Part shown: positions 23,295 to 32,412 of the stretch, piece after piece | Position numbering within the stretch: the first letter of the stretch is position 1 | How the letters are laid out: every line of letters starts with the position of its first letter | Source: an uncultured Prevotellaceae bacterium | GTDB lineage: Bacteria; Bacteroidota; Bacteroidia; Bacteroidales; Muribaculaceae | Assembly: GCA_947165675.1 (NCBI GenBank) | Contig: CAMVBJ010000008.1 | Location: 1-64,000, forward strand | Reading direction: 5' to 3' | DNA length: 64,000 nucleotides | The notes under the pieces: model-generated | Seen by the model: the letters and a program-made list of their open reading frames with translations, nothing else | Told to the model about the DNA's origin: nothing | Databases searched by the model: none | Position numbers and translations under genes: made by a program

Positions 23295-24875
23295 ATGTAC
23301 ACTCAAGAGAATGGATTCTACATCGCCCATGGGCCAAACGGCCCCATCAGCATACTGGGGAATATGGCCAACCGCCACGGCCTCATCGCCGGAGCCACGG
23401 GTACAGGTAAGACAGTTACACTGCAAGTGATTGCCGAGAGCTTCTGCAAGGCAGGCGTACCCTGCTTCATGGCCGACATGAAGGGCGACCTGTCGGGCGT
23501 GAGTCAACCTGGCAAGCTATCCAGCTTTATTGAGAAGCGGTTACCCGAGTTCGGCATCGACCAGGACAGCCTCACGTTTGAGGGTTGCCCAGTCAGGTTC
23601 TATGACGTCTACGGCGAGCAAGGCATCTCGATGCGCTCGACCATCGGCGAGATGGGACCCGACCTGATGGCACGCATCATGGGCCTGAACGAGACCCAGA
23701 CGGGCGTGCTCAACATCCTGTACCGCATCCTTGACGACAAGGGCATACTGCTCGATGACCTCAAGGACCTGCGCAGCGCTCTTGACTGGCTTTCCAAGCA
23801 TGCCAAGGAATATACCACCCAATATGGTAACGTATCCACGGCCAGCATCGGTGCCATCCAACGCTCGCTGCTGCAATTAGAGAATCAGGGAGCCGACAAA
23901 TTCTTTGGCATCCCATCATTTGACATCATGGACTTGCTGGCCACACGCGATGGCAAGGGTGTACTGAGCGTACTCGCTGCCGACAAACTGATGCTGCAAC
24001 CCAAGCTATATTCCACTTTTCTGTTGTGGTTGCTCAGTGAACTCTACAGCACCCTGCCCGAAGTAGGAGACTTGGAGAAACCACGGTTGGTCTTCTTCTT
24101 TGACGAGGCCCACATGCTATTTGAGGACACGAGCAAGGCCCTAACCGACAAGATTGAGCAGGTAATCCGCCTCATCCGCAGCAAGGGCGTGGGCATCTTC
24201 TTCATCTCACAGCTACCGACCGACATTCCCGACGTTATCCTCGGACAGTTGGGCAACCGCGTACAGCATGCCCTGCGAGCCTACACACCACGCGACCAGA
24301 AAGCTATCAAAGCCGCTGCCGAGACCTTCCGCACCAACCCCTCGTTCAAGACCGACGAGGCCATTACAAGCCTTGAGACTGGCGAGGCCCTGGTGTCCTT
24401 CCTGGACGAGAAGGGAGCCCCCAGTGTTGTAGAGCGTGCTAAGGTACTGTTCCCCCTGAGCCAGATCGGGGCAATCACCGAGGGACAACGCTTGGACATC
24501 ATGAACATGAACAGCGATATCAACGCCAAGTACAAACAGGCAGGGGAACGAGAGAGTGCTTTTGAGATGTTTGCCCGCCAAGCCGAGGCCGAAGCCAAGG
24601 CTGCCGATGAAGCCGCTGCCGCCAAGGAGGCTGAGAAGGAAGAGAAATCCAAGAAAAAAGAGAAAACCATCTGGGACAAGGTCTGGAAAGCCGTCGTGAC
24701 AGCCGTCACAGGCACCATCGCGACCATCTTAGGCAAAACGGTATCAGATGCCATCACCGGCAAGAAAAGCAAGGGCACAAGCGCCAAGGACGCCGCTGGA
24801 CGAGCCGTCAAGAACGCCACCAGTGCCGCAGGACGCCAAATCCTGCGTGACATATTGGGCAACGTGACCAAGTAG
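23295..24875 (+). CDS. HerA-like ATPase, DUF853/YjgR family
   Basis: 526 residues. The single RecA-like ATPase domain has Walker A GATGTGKT near residue 33, Walker B RLVFFFDEAH near 260, and a sensor FFISQLPTD near 302. It ends with a charged Ala/Glu/Lys-rich stretch (~425-455) and a hydrophobic/basic C-terminal tail. The YjgR family is widespread and related to the HerA/FtsK branch; no firm role is known. No NurA nuclease is adjacent, which argues against the archaeal end-resection pairing. It is monocistronic with its own promoter and terminator. Confidence 0.88.
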   Translation: MYTQENGFYIAHGPNGPISILGNMANRHGLIAGATGTGKTVTLQVIAESFCKAGVPCFMADMKGDLSGVSQPGKLSSFIEKRLPEFGIDQDSLTFEGCPVRFYDVYGEQGISMRSTIGEMGPDLMARIMGLNETQTGVLNILYRILDDKGILLDDLKDLRSALDWLSKHAKEYTTQYGNVSTASIGAIQRSLLQLENQGADKFFGIPSFDIMDLLATRDGKGVLSVLAADKLMLQPKLYSTFLLWLLSELYSTLPEVGDLEKPRLVFFFDEAHMLFEDTSKALTDKIEQVIRLIRSKGVGIFFISQLPTDIPDVILGQLGNRVQHALRAYTPRDQKAIKAAAETFRTNPSFKTDEAITSLETGEALVSFLDEKGAPSVVERAKVLFPLSQIGAITEGQRLDIMNMNSDINAKYKQAGERESAFEMFARQAEAEAKAADEAAAAKEAEKEEKSKKKEKTIWDKVWKAVVTAVTGTIATILGKTVSDAITGKKSKGTSAKDAAGRAVKNATSAAGRQILRDILGNVTK

Positions 24876-24907
24876 ATTAATTCCCGCTCTCACACATTAA
24901 AACGACA

Positions 24908-24937
24908 ACAGCCTCGGGGTCAGTCCCCCGAGGCTGT
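24908..24937 (+). terminator. terminator after the HerA-like ATPase
   Basis: ACAGCCTCGGGG (24908-24919) pairs perfectly with CCCCGAGGCTGT (24926-24937). The following bases (CGCTTGTTGTG) are only partly T-rich. Confidence 0.7.
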
Positions 24938-25211
24938 CGCTTGTTGTGCTTAGTTGCTGGTTGGTTGAATTTCACCGTTAGGCAATGATTGTTTTATTAT
25001 GCTCAGTATAAATGGTTGTTTCAATATCTTCATTTTCTCACGGGCTTGCCGGCCGCCTATCGATAGCAATGGTTCGTTTTCTATTCTGGTATTGGTCTGT
25101 TTTACTATTAATGTGCGGCAAAAGTCGTTATTAAATAATTAAGTGTGCGGCGGCCAGCCAAGCCTGGTGAGTTAACATTATTACTTTCGATCTTACTATC
25201 ACTGTTTGTTA
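24938..25211. other. non-coding gap between convergent genes
   Basis: No credible ORF. It contains two similar GTGCGGC phrases (near 25110 and 25143) but no clear site or structure. Confidence 0.5.
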
Positions 25212-25742
25212 TCATTGTTGAGGTACAAATTCCTCAAAGCGTCCATCGTTGTAGAAGACCATGATGTTTACTACACGACGGGCATCGGGCGATGCAGCAC
25301 CCCTGGGCATCCTGCCAGCAGTACTACTGCGCATGATGCTTTGGATAGCCTCATTGACCGACGTGGGGGTTACCACGCGTTGAGATGGACGGTTCACGGG
25401 ACGGTACCCGCTCGTGTCGTCCTCGTCAAACGAAATGGCACGCTGACCCAACTCATCTACACGGCCCTCGGAGGACGGTGTGGTAGCTGTCATTTTGTCA
25501 GTGTCTGAGATTGCACCATCAGCACCCATGATCATCTCTCCGTCTCCGAACAGGAGCCACATGATATTGAGCGTAGGATATGCGCGATGAATCTTGGCGA
25601 TAACCTCATCACTCACTTTCTTGTTGCGACCATTCAGCAACTGGGAGAGAGTGGGTCGAGGAATCACACAAGTATCTGCAAACTGGGAATTGGAAATCCC
25701 AGCATGTTCAAGAAACTTTTTTAATCTCGATACAATATCCAT
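25212..25742 (-). CDS. XRE-type helix-turn-helix regulator
   Basis: 176 residues. The N-terminal ~65 residues form a Cro/CI-like helix-turn-helix (ISNSQFADTCVIPRPTLSQLLNGRNKKVSDEVI), followed by the IMWLLFGDGEM end that is typical of a common Bacteroidales regulator family. The middle is polar and probably disordered. The C-terminal VVNIMVFYNDGRFEEFVP resembles the conserved end of the same family. It has no operon partner. The leader is long (~150 nt) and contains a palindrome next to the start codon, so autoregulation is possible. Targets are unknown. Confidence 0.85.
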   Translation of the reverse strand: MDIVSRLKKFLEHAGISNSQFADTCVIPRPTLSQLLNGRNKKVSDEVIAKIHRAYPTLNIMWLLFGDGEMIMGADGAISDTDKMTATTPSSEGRVDELGQRAISFDEDDTSGYRPVNRPSQRVVTPTSVNEAIQSIMRSSTAGRMPRGAASPDARRVVNIMVFYNDGRFEEFVPQQ

Positions 25743-25746
25743 TTAA

Positions 25747-25762
25747 GAACAATTTTCTGTTC
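25747..25762. promoter_or_regulatory. palindrome upstream of the XRE gene start
   Basis: GAACA-ATTTTC-TGTTC, a two-fold symmetric site 4 bp before the start codon. It is a candidate operator for the encoded regulator. Confidence 0.35.
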
Positions 25763-25894
25763 GCGCTCAAGTGCACGAGAATCTCTAATTTGGAAGCTAA
25801 AAATTTTCTGCTCCCTAACTACGGTTTAGCAACACCCGCTAAATCGCCTCAAAATCTCAGAAACGTCTGTTTGGTTTCTTTAATTTTGGGATTG

Positions 25895-25902
25895 CAAATT
25901 TA
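25895..25902 (-). promoter_or_regulatory. -7 box for the XRE gene
   Basis: TAAATTTG on the minus strand. A second identical box lies at 25923-25930. Confidence 0.4.
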
Positions 25903-25930
25903 AAACGAATAATTGAATTGACCAAATTTA

Positions 25931-26918
25931 AAAACGAAAATTTTATAATTTACAATTACTTTTTCCAACAATCGACAATTCTGTGCTGATTTCAAAAGTA
26001 AACAAATTTATTTAAAGTACTTATTTATGTATTATATCATAAAGTACTGTTTTTATTGTATTTACAACTTCATTCCTCAGCCAAATACACAAAACATTCA
26101 AGGAATTAGACAAGCATATAGCAATACTCGAATTATTAATCGTAATTAGATATTTATCAGTATGTTATAGCATAGTTTAAAAACTGTTAATCGGATTTTT
26201 TAGCATTTTTGCAAACTTTACGGGCGTAAATTCCCGATTTTTAAGGGCAAGTCCCAAATGCAAACCGTCATCCAGGGCCAAAAATTGACGATTTTGCGCT
26301 TCACACAGATATTTGGAATCGTAAACGATGAGACATTTTCAAAGCAAAACAACCTGTTGGTAAAATACCAATTTTGCTTTTCTGTTCGCTCAACTCGATT
26401 TCCTTGCGATTTTTTGAAGCGCACCCTATTTCATATCATTATTCTGAAATTTGAGTCATTCTAACGAGTTGACACGTTTCCAATATTTGACAACTCTCCT
26501 TTATTCATAGGATTTCCTCATGTATTCATCCTTCAAAAAATGAAGTAATTTCCAGGTCTCAAAAAAGTTTAGCAAAGCTATTTTAGGATGATTATTTGCA
26601 TTTTGAGCCTTTTTAGACGGAAATTAGGCAAAATGCGACATTTTGACCAATTTTCAATATCATTTAGAATGGGAAAAATGACCTATTCCCTCCCACCCCT
26701 CAAGCAGTTAGGGTCTAAAATCGAGAAAAAATAATTGGCAGTTTTTTGTGATTTTTAAGGTAAGAATTGTTGATAGCAGGACGAGAGTGTAGGGGCTGAA
26801 ATCAAAATTATCTGACCTAAAATCTGTGCAAATTTTAAAAAGTGCCCATTTTACCCCACTCTACAAACTAAAAAAAGGCACAAAAACAAGACACGGATAT
26901 TCCAAAAATAAAAGAAAA
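25931..26918. other. 1-kb AT-rich non-coding region
   Basis: Strongly A/T-rich with no protein-like frame. A large hairpin at 26340-26379 has an outer AAAGCAAAA/TTTTGCTTT and an inner TTGGTA/TACCAA stem. Twin AAAGTACT motifs lie near 26006 and 26041. One minus-strand -7-like TAGCTTTG is at 26573-26580. No function can be assigned; it may be an untranslated RNA region or an ancient decayed segment. Confidence 0.4.
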
Positions 26919-26971
26919 TCGTCCCGATACTGAACCCGAAAACCTGACACGGGTATCAACATGTGGGACGA
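26919..26971 (-). terminator. uvrA terminator
   Basis: On the minus strand TCGTCCC (26971-26965) pairs with GGGACGA (26925-26919). An inner ACCCG/CGGGT stem strengthens it. TTTTCTTTTATTTTT follows. Confidence 0.75.
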
Positions 26972-26992
26972 CTATGAGATTAAAAATAATGC

Positions 26993-29821
26993 TTACAGTT
27001 CCGTCTTAAGGAAGTGTGCTGTGATCGATTTGGAGGATTCGGCAACCTGTTCTGGGGTGCCAGTGGCAACTACTTGGCCTCCTCCTCGCCCACCCTCCGG
27101 GCCCATGTCGATGATGTAATCGGCGCTCTTGATGACATCCAGATTATGCTCGATCACAATCACAGTGTTACCCTTATCGACAAGTCGATTAAGCACCCCA
27201 AGCAGCACTTTCACGTCCTCAAAGTGTAATCCCGTGGTGGGTTCATCCAGGATATAGACAGTCTTGCCAGTATCCTTCTTTGCCAGTTCACAGGCAAGTT
27301 TCACTCGCTGGCACTCGCCACCAGACAGTGTGCTTGATGGCTGTCCCAATTTGATATAACCCAATCCCACATCTTGCAGCACCTTAATTTTTCGCAAAAT
27401 CGACGGCACGGCATCAAAGAACTCCACCGCCTGATTAATGGTCATATCGAGCACGTCGGCAATCGACTTGCCCTTGAACTTGACCTCAAGGGTCTCGCGG
27501 TTGTACCGCTTGCCGCCACATTCCTGGCAAGGAACGAGCACGTCGGGCAGGAAATTCATCTCCACAGCCTTGTAGCCGTTACCACCACAAGCCTCACAAC
27601 GACCTCCTCCAGTATTAAACGAGAAGCGACCAGGCTTATAGGCTCGGATCTTGGACTCCGGCAGATTAACAAATAAGTTGCGGATATCGGTGAACACACC
27701 AGTATAGGTAGCAGCATTGGAACGCGGTGTGCGACCCAGCGGAGCTTGATCGACGGTGACTACCTTGTCCACACTCTCCAGTCCCGTGATCGAATCATAG
27801 GGCATGGGGGCAGTGTGCGATCGGTAGAAACGCTGACTCAGTATAGGCTGTAATGTTGCATTGACCAGCGTGGACTTACCACTACCACTCACACCCGTCA
27901 CACAGATAAACGTGCCCAAAGGGAACGAGACATCGACGTTCTTGAGGTTATTGCCCCGGCAACCTGTCAGGCTCAGGCGCTTGCCGTTACCTTCACGACG
28001 CTTGGTTGGCAGTTCGATGGTCCGCGTGCCGTTCAGATAATCGGCAGTGAGGGTATGCTGTTGCAGCAATTCGGCTGGAGTGCCAGCAAACACAACGTGC
28101 CCCCCCTTGCGTCCGGCCAGAGGACCAATATCGATAATGTAGTCGGCTTGCAGCATCATCTCCTTGTCGTGTTCAACCACAAGAATGGTGTTTCCGTCAT
28201 CACGTAGGGTCTTCAGCGAATCGATGAGACGCTGGTTATCCCGCTGATGCAAACCGATGGAAGGTTCATCAAGAATATAGAGCACATTTACCAAGCGCGA
28301 CCCAATCTGGGTGGCCAGCCTGATACGCTGGCTCTCTCCTCCCGACAGTGATGCCGAGTTGCGGTTAAGCGACATGTAATCTAACCCCACCTCGAGCAAG
28401 AAGTTGAGCCTTGAGCTGATTTCCTTGACAATTTCGCGGGCAATTTCCCACTGGACGGGCGTCACGTGATTGTGCAGGTCTTCAATCCAATCGCGCAGCT
28501 CACTGATGTCCATCGCCGCCAGTTCGGCAATACTCTTCCCGTTAAGCCTGAAGTGCAGCGCCTCACGGTTCAAGCGCGCCCCTCCACATTCGGGACAAGC
28601 CGAGCGTGAAAAAAACTGTCCAGCCCACTTCTGTGCAGCGCTTGTAGCAGTATCATCCTGCTGCATCTCAATGTACTTGATCAGTCCGTCAAAGGTCAGG
28701 AAGTAGTTGCTCGTCGAGAGCGTTTCGGTGCGCAGGCTCAACCGCTCGTTGGTGCCATTCAGTATATCACTGAGAGCTTCCTCGGGCAACTCGTTCAACG
28801 GCGTGTCAAGAGTGCAGCCATATTTTTCACAGATAGCCGATATCTGCCAGAAGATCTGAACATTCTTGTATTTGCCCAACGGCAGGATGCCACCACCACG
28901 AATGCTCAAGGTCATGTCCGGCATGATCTTGTCGCGGTCGATGATATTGACATAGCCCAGTCCCTTACACCGCGGGCAGGCACCCAGTGGAGAGTTGAAC
29001 GAAAAGTTGTGTGGAGCTGGCTCCATGTAGGACAGGCCTGTGGCAGGATCCATGAGAGAACGGCTATAGTAGCCCAACTCGTCGGTCTCAGCATCAAGTA
29101 TCATCAACTGCCCGTTACCCTGCTTAAAAGCCAGGTCAACCGTGTCGGCCAAGCGCTTACTGTCCTTGTCGGTAACCTTGAGCCTGTCCACGACGAGTTC
29201 CACGCTATGGTTCACATAGCGGTCAAGCTTCATGCCGAAGGTGATTTCCCGCAATGAGCCGTCAACACGCACGTTGATATACCCCTTCTTGCGCAGGTTC
29301 TCGAACAGGTCCTTGTAATGACCTTTACGGTTTTTGACCAGCGGTGCAAGAATGTAGATGCGGTGTTCCTGATAGCGCTGCATGATTAACGCAAGTATCT
29401 TGTCGATGGTATATTTCACCATCTTCTCGCCCGACAGGTAGGAATAGGCATCGGCAGCACGAGCATATAGCAACCTCAAATAATCATAGACCTCGGTCGT
29501 TGTTCCAACGGTACTGCGTGGGTTGCGATTCACGGTCTTCTGCCCTATCGAGATGACGGGACACAAGCCTGAGATCTTGTCCACGTTGGGACGCTCGAGC
29601 ATCCCCATCATGTTGCGGGCATAGGAGGAAAAGGTTTCCAGGTAACGTCGTTGCCCCTCAGCAAACACTGTGTCGAACGCCAACGACGACTTGCCGCTGC
29701 CACTCAACCCCGTCACCACGGTTAACTTGTCGTGAGGAATCTCCACATCAATATTCTTGAGGTTATGGACGCGTGCGCCCAGCACCTCTACACAATCTAT
29801 TTCTTGCCCGTTCAGTTTCAT
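26993..29821 (-). CDS. uvrA: excinuclease ABC subunit A
   Basis: 942 residues, full length. It is the damage-sensing ATPase of nucleotide excision repair, working with UvrB and UvrC. There are two ABC modules, with Walker A motifs GLSGSGKSS near residue 38 and GVSGSGKST near 638. Signature motifs are LSGGESQRIRLATQ and LSGGECQRVKLACE. Zinc-binding cysteine pairs occur in the first module (CPRCKGLG, CPECGGARL) and in the second (CEACGGNG...CQECGGKRY). Its neighbours are unrelated. Bacteroidales often carry two uvrA paralogues; this one has the standard architecture. Confidence 0.97.
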   Translation of the reverse strand: MKLNGQEIDCVEVLGARVHNLKNIDVEIPHDKLTVVTGLSGSGKSSLAFDTVFAEGQRRYLETFSSYARNMMGMLERPNVDKISGLCPVISIGQKTVNRNPRSTVGTTTEVYDYLRLLYARAADAYSYLSGEKMVKYTIDKILALIMQRYQEHRIYILAPLVKNRKGHYKDLFENLRKKGYINVRVDGSLREITFGMKLDRYVNHSVELVVDRLKVTDKDSKRLADTVDLAFKQGNGQLMILDAETDELGYYSRSLMDPATGLSYMEPAPHNFSFNSPLGACPRCKGLGYVNIIDRDKIMPDMTLSIRGGGILPLGKYKNVQIFWQISAICEKYGCTLDTPLNELPEEALSDILNGTNERLSLRTETLSTSNYFLTFDGLIKYIEMQQDDTATSAAQKWAGQFFSRSACPECGGARLNREALHFRLNGKSIAELAAMDISELRDWIEDLHNHVTPVQWEIAREIVKEISSRLNFLLEVGLDYMSLNRNSASLSGGESQRIRLATQIGSRLVNVLYILDEPSIGLHQRDNQRLIDSLKTLRDDGNTILVVEHDKEMMLQADYIIDIGPLAGRKGGHVVFAGTPAELLQQHTLTADYLNGTRTIELPTKRREGNGKRLSLTGCRGNNLKNVDVSFPLGTFICVTGVSGSGKSTLVNATLQPILSQRFYRSHTAPMPYDSITGLESVDKVVTVDQAPLGRTPRSNAATYTGVFTDIRNLFVNLPESKIRAYKPGRFSFNTGGGRCEACGGNGYKAVEMNFLPDVLVPCQECGGKRYNRETLEVKFKGKSIADVLDMTINQAVEFFDAVPSILRKIKVLQDVGLGYIKLGQPSSTLSGGECQRVKLACELAKKDTGKTVYILDEPTTGLHFEDVKVLLGVLNRLVDKGNTVIVIEHNLDVIKSADYIIDMGPEGGRGGGQVVATGTPEQVAESSKSITAHFLKTEL

Positions 29822-29840
29822 GTTATTTTTCCGTTGCCAA

Positions 29841-29890
29841 TTTTAGGGTCCTTTATGTCTTTAAGGACTTTATGGACCTTAGAGACTTTT
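29841..29890. repeat. AAGGACTTTA-type intergenic repeat
   Basis: A run of imperfect 9-10-bp units (AAGGACTTTA, TGGACCTTA, GAGACTTTTA), preceded by a partly complementary AGGGTCCTTTATGTCTTT. It can fold on itself. The same units occur at 20188-20213. Confidence 0.55.
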
Positions 29891-29893
29891 ATG

Positions 29894-30853
29894 TTAATCA
29901 ACAACCCACTCCTTATTATAGGCGGTGAAGGTGCGCTTGCTACGGTAAAGATCGCTCGACTTGGGAATCCTCACCTTATAGGTTTTGCCAGCAGCGTTAG
30001 TCAACTTGGTGGATCGGATCCACGGGTTAGCTTCTCGCAATTGGGCATAAGTAATGCCCCTACCCTTGGCCCAGTCAATCCAGTTAGCGACGGCTCCCGT
30101 CACATCAACAGTTGTATAGGCCACAGGTTGGTACAGGTTCTTACGCGAAAAGCGGTAGCCGTAACGCTTGGGCGATTCCATGACCAGCTTGTAAGCGATG
30201 ATACGGAACACATAGCGCGAAGTCTCTTGAACCAGGTACAAGTCGAAGGAGTTATCCACCTTCTGTTTCGCAAGCTCATTAGTAAGTCGCTGCATTCCTG
30301 CATTGTAGCTGGCAGCGACCGTGGGCCAGTGACCATATTTCTTGTAAGCTGACTTGAGGTACTTACAGGCCGCCACTGTTGCCTTCTCGGGATCATAACG
30401 CTCATCCACCTCGTCACTCACCTCCAGGCCAAAATCACGCGCTGTGCCAGCGAGCAACTGCCACATGCCGGCGGCCTTAGCGCTGGAATAAGCATTATAG
30501 TCCATCGAACTCTCGGTGACGGCCAAGTAGAGGAAGTCAAGGGGCACCCCTTGATCCTTCATGATTTTGGATAGTGCAGGAAAGTAACGGTTTGCTCGCT
30601 TGAAACATAGTTCGGTGGTTGTCTGACCATAGATGATGCCCGTCAACTCGCGATCTAAGCGCTCGGCCATGTCCAGTCGATCAAAACTCACTTTTTCACC
30701 AGCAAAAGTCACACTCGTGGGTATATCGGGACTTGCAGTCGTGCTGAACACGGGCGATGCCGTGGTCGTCTTGCTATACTCCCGCTTGAGTTGGCCTTGC
30801 ATCGTTGTTGATGACATCAACAACAATGCAGCCATCAAAAATATTTTCTTCAT
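29894..30853 (-). CDS. lytic transglycosylase (SLT domain), MltD-like
   Basis: 319 residues. A signal peptide (MKKIFLMAALLLMSSTTMQGQ) is followed by an SLT domain from ~100 to ~225. The catalytic glutamate is in AVTESSMDYNAYSSAKAAGMWQ near residue 117, then GLEVSDEVDERYDPEKAT and SYNAG near 188, all canonical for MltD-type enzymes that cut peptidoglycan to 1,6-anhydro products. The C-terminal ~80 residues are poorly defined, with no clear LysM repeat. It lies between uvrA and a CHU_C protein gene, all on the minus strand but spaced as separate units. Confidence 0.88.
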   Translation of the reverse strand: MKKIFLMAALLLMSSTTMQGQLKREYSKTTTASPVFSTTASPDIPTSVTFAGEKVSFDRLDMAERLDRELTGIIYGQTTTELCFKRANRYFPALSKIMKDQGVPLDFLYLAVTESSMDYNAYSSAKAAGMWQLLAGTARDFGLEVSDEVDERYDPEKATVAACKYLKSAYKKYGHWPTVAASYNAGMQRLTNELAKQKVDNSFDLYLVQETSRYVFRIIAYKLVMESPKRYGYRFSRKNLYQPVAYTTVDVTGAVANWIDWAKGRGITYAQLREANPWIRSTKLTNAAGKTYKVRIPKSSDLYRSKRTFTAYNKEWVVD

Positions 30854-30888
30854 GTCACAATATGATATTCCTCATTTTTTTTAAATCA

Positions 30889-30916
30889 ACAGATTGCGGC
30901 AATTGCCGCAATCTGT
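30889..30916 (-). terminator. perfect stem-loop after the CHU_C gene
   Basis: ACAGATTGCGGC (30889-30900) and GCCGCAATCTGT (30905-30916) form a perfect 12-bp stem with an AATT loop, seven bases beyond the stop codon. T-richness behind it is weak. Confidence 0.6.
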
Positions 30917-30922
30917 ACGATG

Positions 30923-32290
30923 TCAATATCCCATGCCACCAGATTCGCTGCCCGAGGTGCCTGCTGCACCCTTCTTGTAACGCAGAATGGTGATGTCGCC
31001 ACGTTTCTTGTACTTCACGCCATCGGTGCCCTCGGCCGTGATCACATAGTAGTACACGCCAGTATCGACGAGCTTGCCGTGATAGGTGCCGTCCCAGCCG
31101 CCGTCAGGGTCGGTGTACTCATACACCAGATTGCCCCAACGGTTAAAAATCCAGCAATGAAAAACGGCCAGCGACTTATAAGTGACTTTCCACACGTCGT
31201 TGATGCCCTCGGTCGAGCCAGGTGAGAACACGTTGGGAAGATCCCCTCGCGGTCCTGAGCCCAGCGAACTCTCGCTCACGTTAATCGTGTATGTGTTGCC
31301 ATAGGACTCGCAGCTGCCAGCGTTATTGGCTACCATGTAGCGCATATAATAGGTACCAGCGTCCATAAAGGTATAATCGACCTCGTCCTGATTATATTGC
31401 AGGATAACATTTTCAAACTCGGGATCAGTTGCCATCTCCCACTTGCGATAGACCACAGCATCGGAGGGATAGCCAATGAACATGATGCGGACAGGAGCCG
31501 ATCCTCCCGACAAGTCGCCATCCAGCTTTGTCTCGGTGCCATCATCGTCAATAATATAGGCATTAGAGCCGCAGCCCACAGCCTGGGTCTCGAAGTAAGG
31601 ACCCTCAATACCCACTTCGATGCCCCACTGCTTGAGGAATCTATCACCAGTGAGCGTGAATTGGGTGTTGCACAACGGTGGCATTATTTCAATACCCTGA
31701 TCCAGGGCAGCGAAACTCTCGACGACCTCCTGTTCCTGCCAATGAATACTGTCATCCCAAACCAGCGTATTGTAAGTCAACTTGATATCACGGTCCAGCA
31801 CCTGACGGTTACCATTGGTCGTGTAGTAAGGAATGGCATCGCCACGTCCGTCAACATTAAGTGTGAGCAGGTTGCACGGAGCCTCGTTGTTGATAAACAA
31901 GTCGTTGAGTTCAAGGTAGTAGTCGGCGTAGTTCACAACCCAGCAGTAAAAAGGTTTATTGCCTTCATGAATTTTATATCCAACGTTGGGTATGATATGA
32001 TCCAGCCTTGTAGCCAATCCGTCCCAGCGGACACCTGATACAGGCTCCATAACAAGGTTTCCATTATTATAATAATAGCTTTCCCACTTGGCTGGTTCCC
32101 CAGTCGAAGAGTTGAAGCTCATCCCAACCCCCTGGGTGTCATAGACCACATAAATCTTGTCTATACCAGTTGTTTTCTCGGGCGTTATCTCTATAACAGG
32201 ATACTGCCCCACACCAGTAAAGACCACCTGACCGCTCACCGACAACAATGCCAGCGCGGCCACCATGAGCGTAACCAATTTCTTGTTCAT
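30923..32290 (-). CDS. secreted protein with CHU_C (type B, type IX secretion) C-terminal domain
   Basis: 455 residues from the ATG at 32290; a GTG nine bases earlier is possible. A signal peptide (MNKKLVTLMVAALALLSVSGQ) precedes about 330 residues of beta-rich sequence without a known family, with tyrosine- and tryptophan-rich strands. The last ~90 residues, LPNVFSPGS...FNRWGNLVYEY...GWDGTYHGK...GVYYYVI, are a gliding-motility-associated C-terminal domain. This domain directs cargo to the type IX secretion system and the cell surface. A Gly/Ser-rich tail follows. The domain call is firm, the role unknown. Confidence 0.85.
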   Translation of the reverse strand: MNKKLVTLMVAALALLSVSGQVVFTGVGQYPVIEITPEKTTGIDKIYVVYDTQGVGMSFNSSTGEPAKWESYYYNNGNLVMEPVSGVRWDGLATRLDHIIPNVGYKIHEGNKPFYCWVVNYADYYLELNDLFINNEAPCNLLTLNVDGRGDAIPYYTTNGNRQVLDRDIKLTYNTLVWDDSIHWQEQEVVESFAALDQGIEIMPPLCNTQFTLTGDRFLKQWGIEVGIEGPYFETQAVGCGSNAYIIDDDGTETKLDGDLSGGSAPVRIMFIGYPSDAVVYRKWEMATDPEFENVILQYNQDEVDYTFMDAGTYYMRYMVANNAGSCESYGNTYTINVSESSLGSGPRGDLPNVFSPGSTEGINDVWKVTYKSLAVFHCWIFNRWGNLVYEYTDPDGGWDGTYHGKLVDTGVYYYVITAEGTDGVKYKKRGDITILRYKKGAAGTSGSESGGMGY

Positions 32291-32373
32291 AGTGCGCACT
32301 TGATATTTCTTTATTAAAATAACGTGAAAGCACGCTTGTTATTGCCCCGACCGGCGAGACAAACCAGAGCAAC

Positions 32374-32408
32374 AAGCCATGAGCGACATTAGATGAGCGT
32401 CATGGCTT
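32374..32408 (-). terminator. stem-loop after the BspA-like gene
   Basis: AAGCCATGA (32374-32382) pairs with TCATGGCTT (32400-32408), extended by an inner GC/GC step. It begins just past the stop codon on the minus strand. Confidence 0.5.
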
Positions 32409-32412
32409 CGTT

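Noticed and set aside
23295..24875. HerA-NurA type end-resection or defence module
   Set aside because: The ATPase fits the YjgR/DUF853 branch and no nuclease or other defence gene is adjacent.
26218..26464. Short overlapping frames on both strands (68 codons each)
   Set aside because: Composition and overlap are those of random AT-rich DNA; no promoter, family or conserved motif.
25931..26918. Chromosome replication origin in the AT-rich gap
   Set aside because: No dnaA, dnaN or cluster of DnaA-box-like sites is visible; AT-richness alone is not enough.
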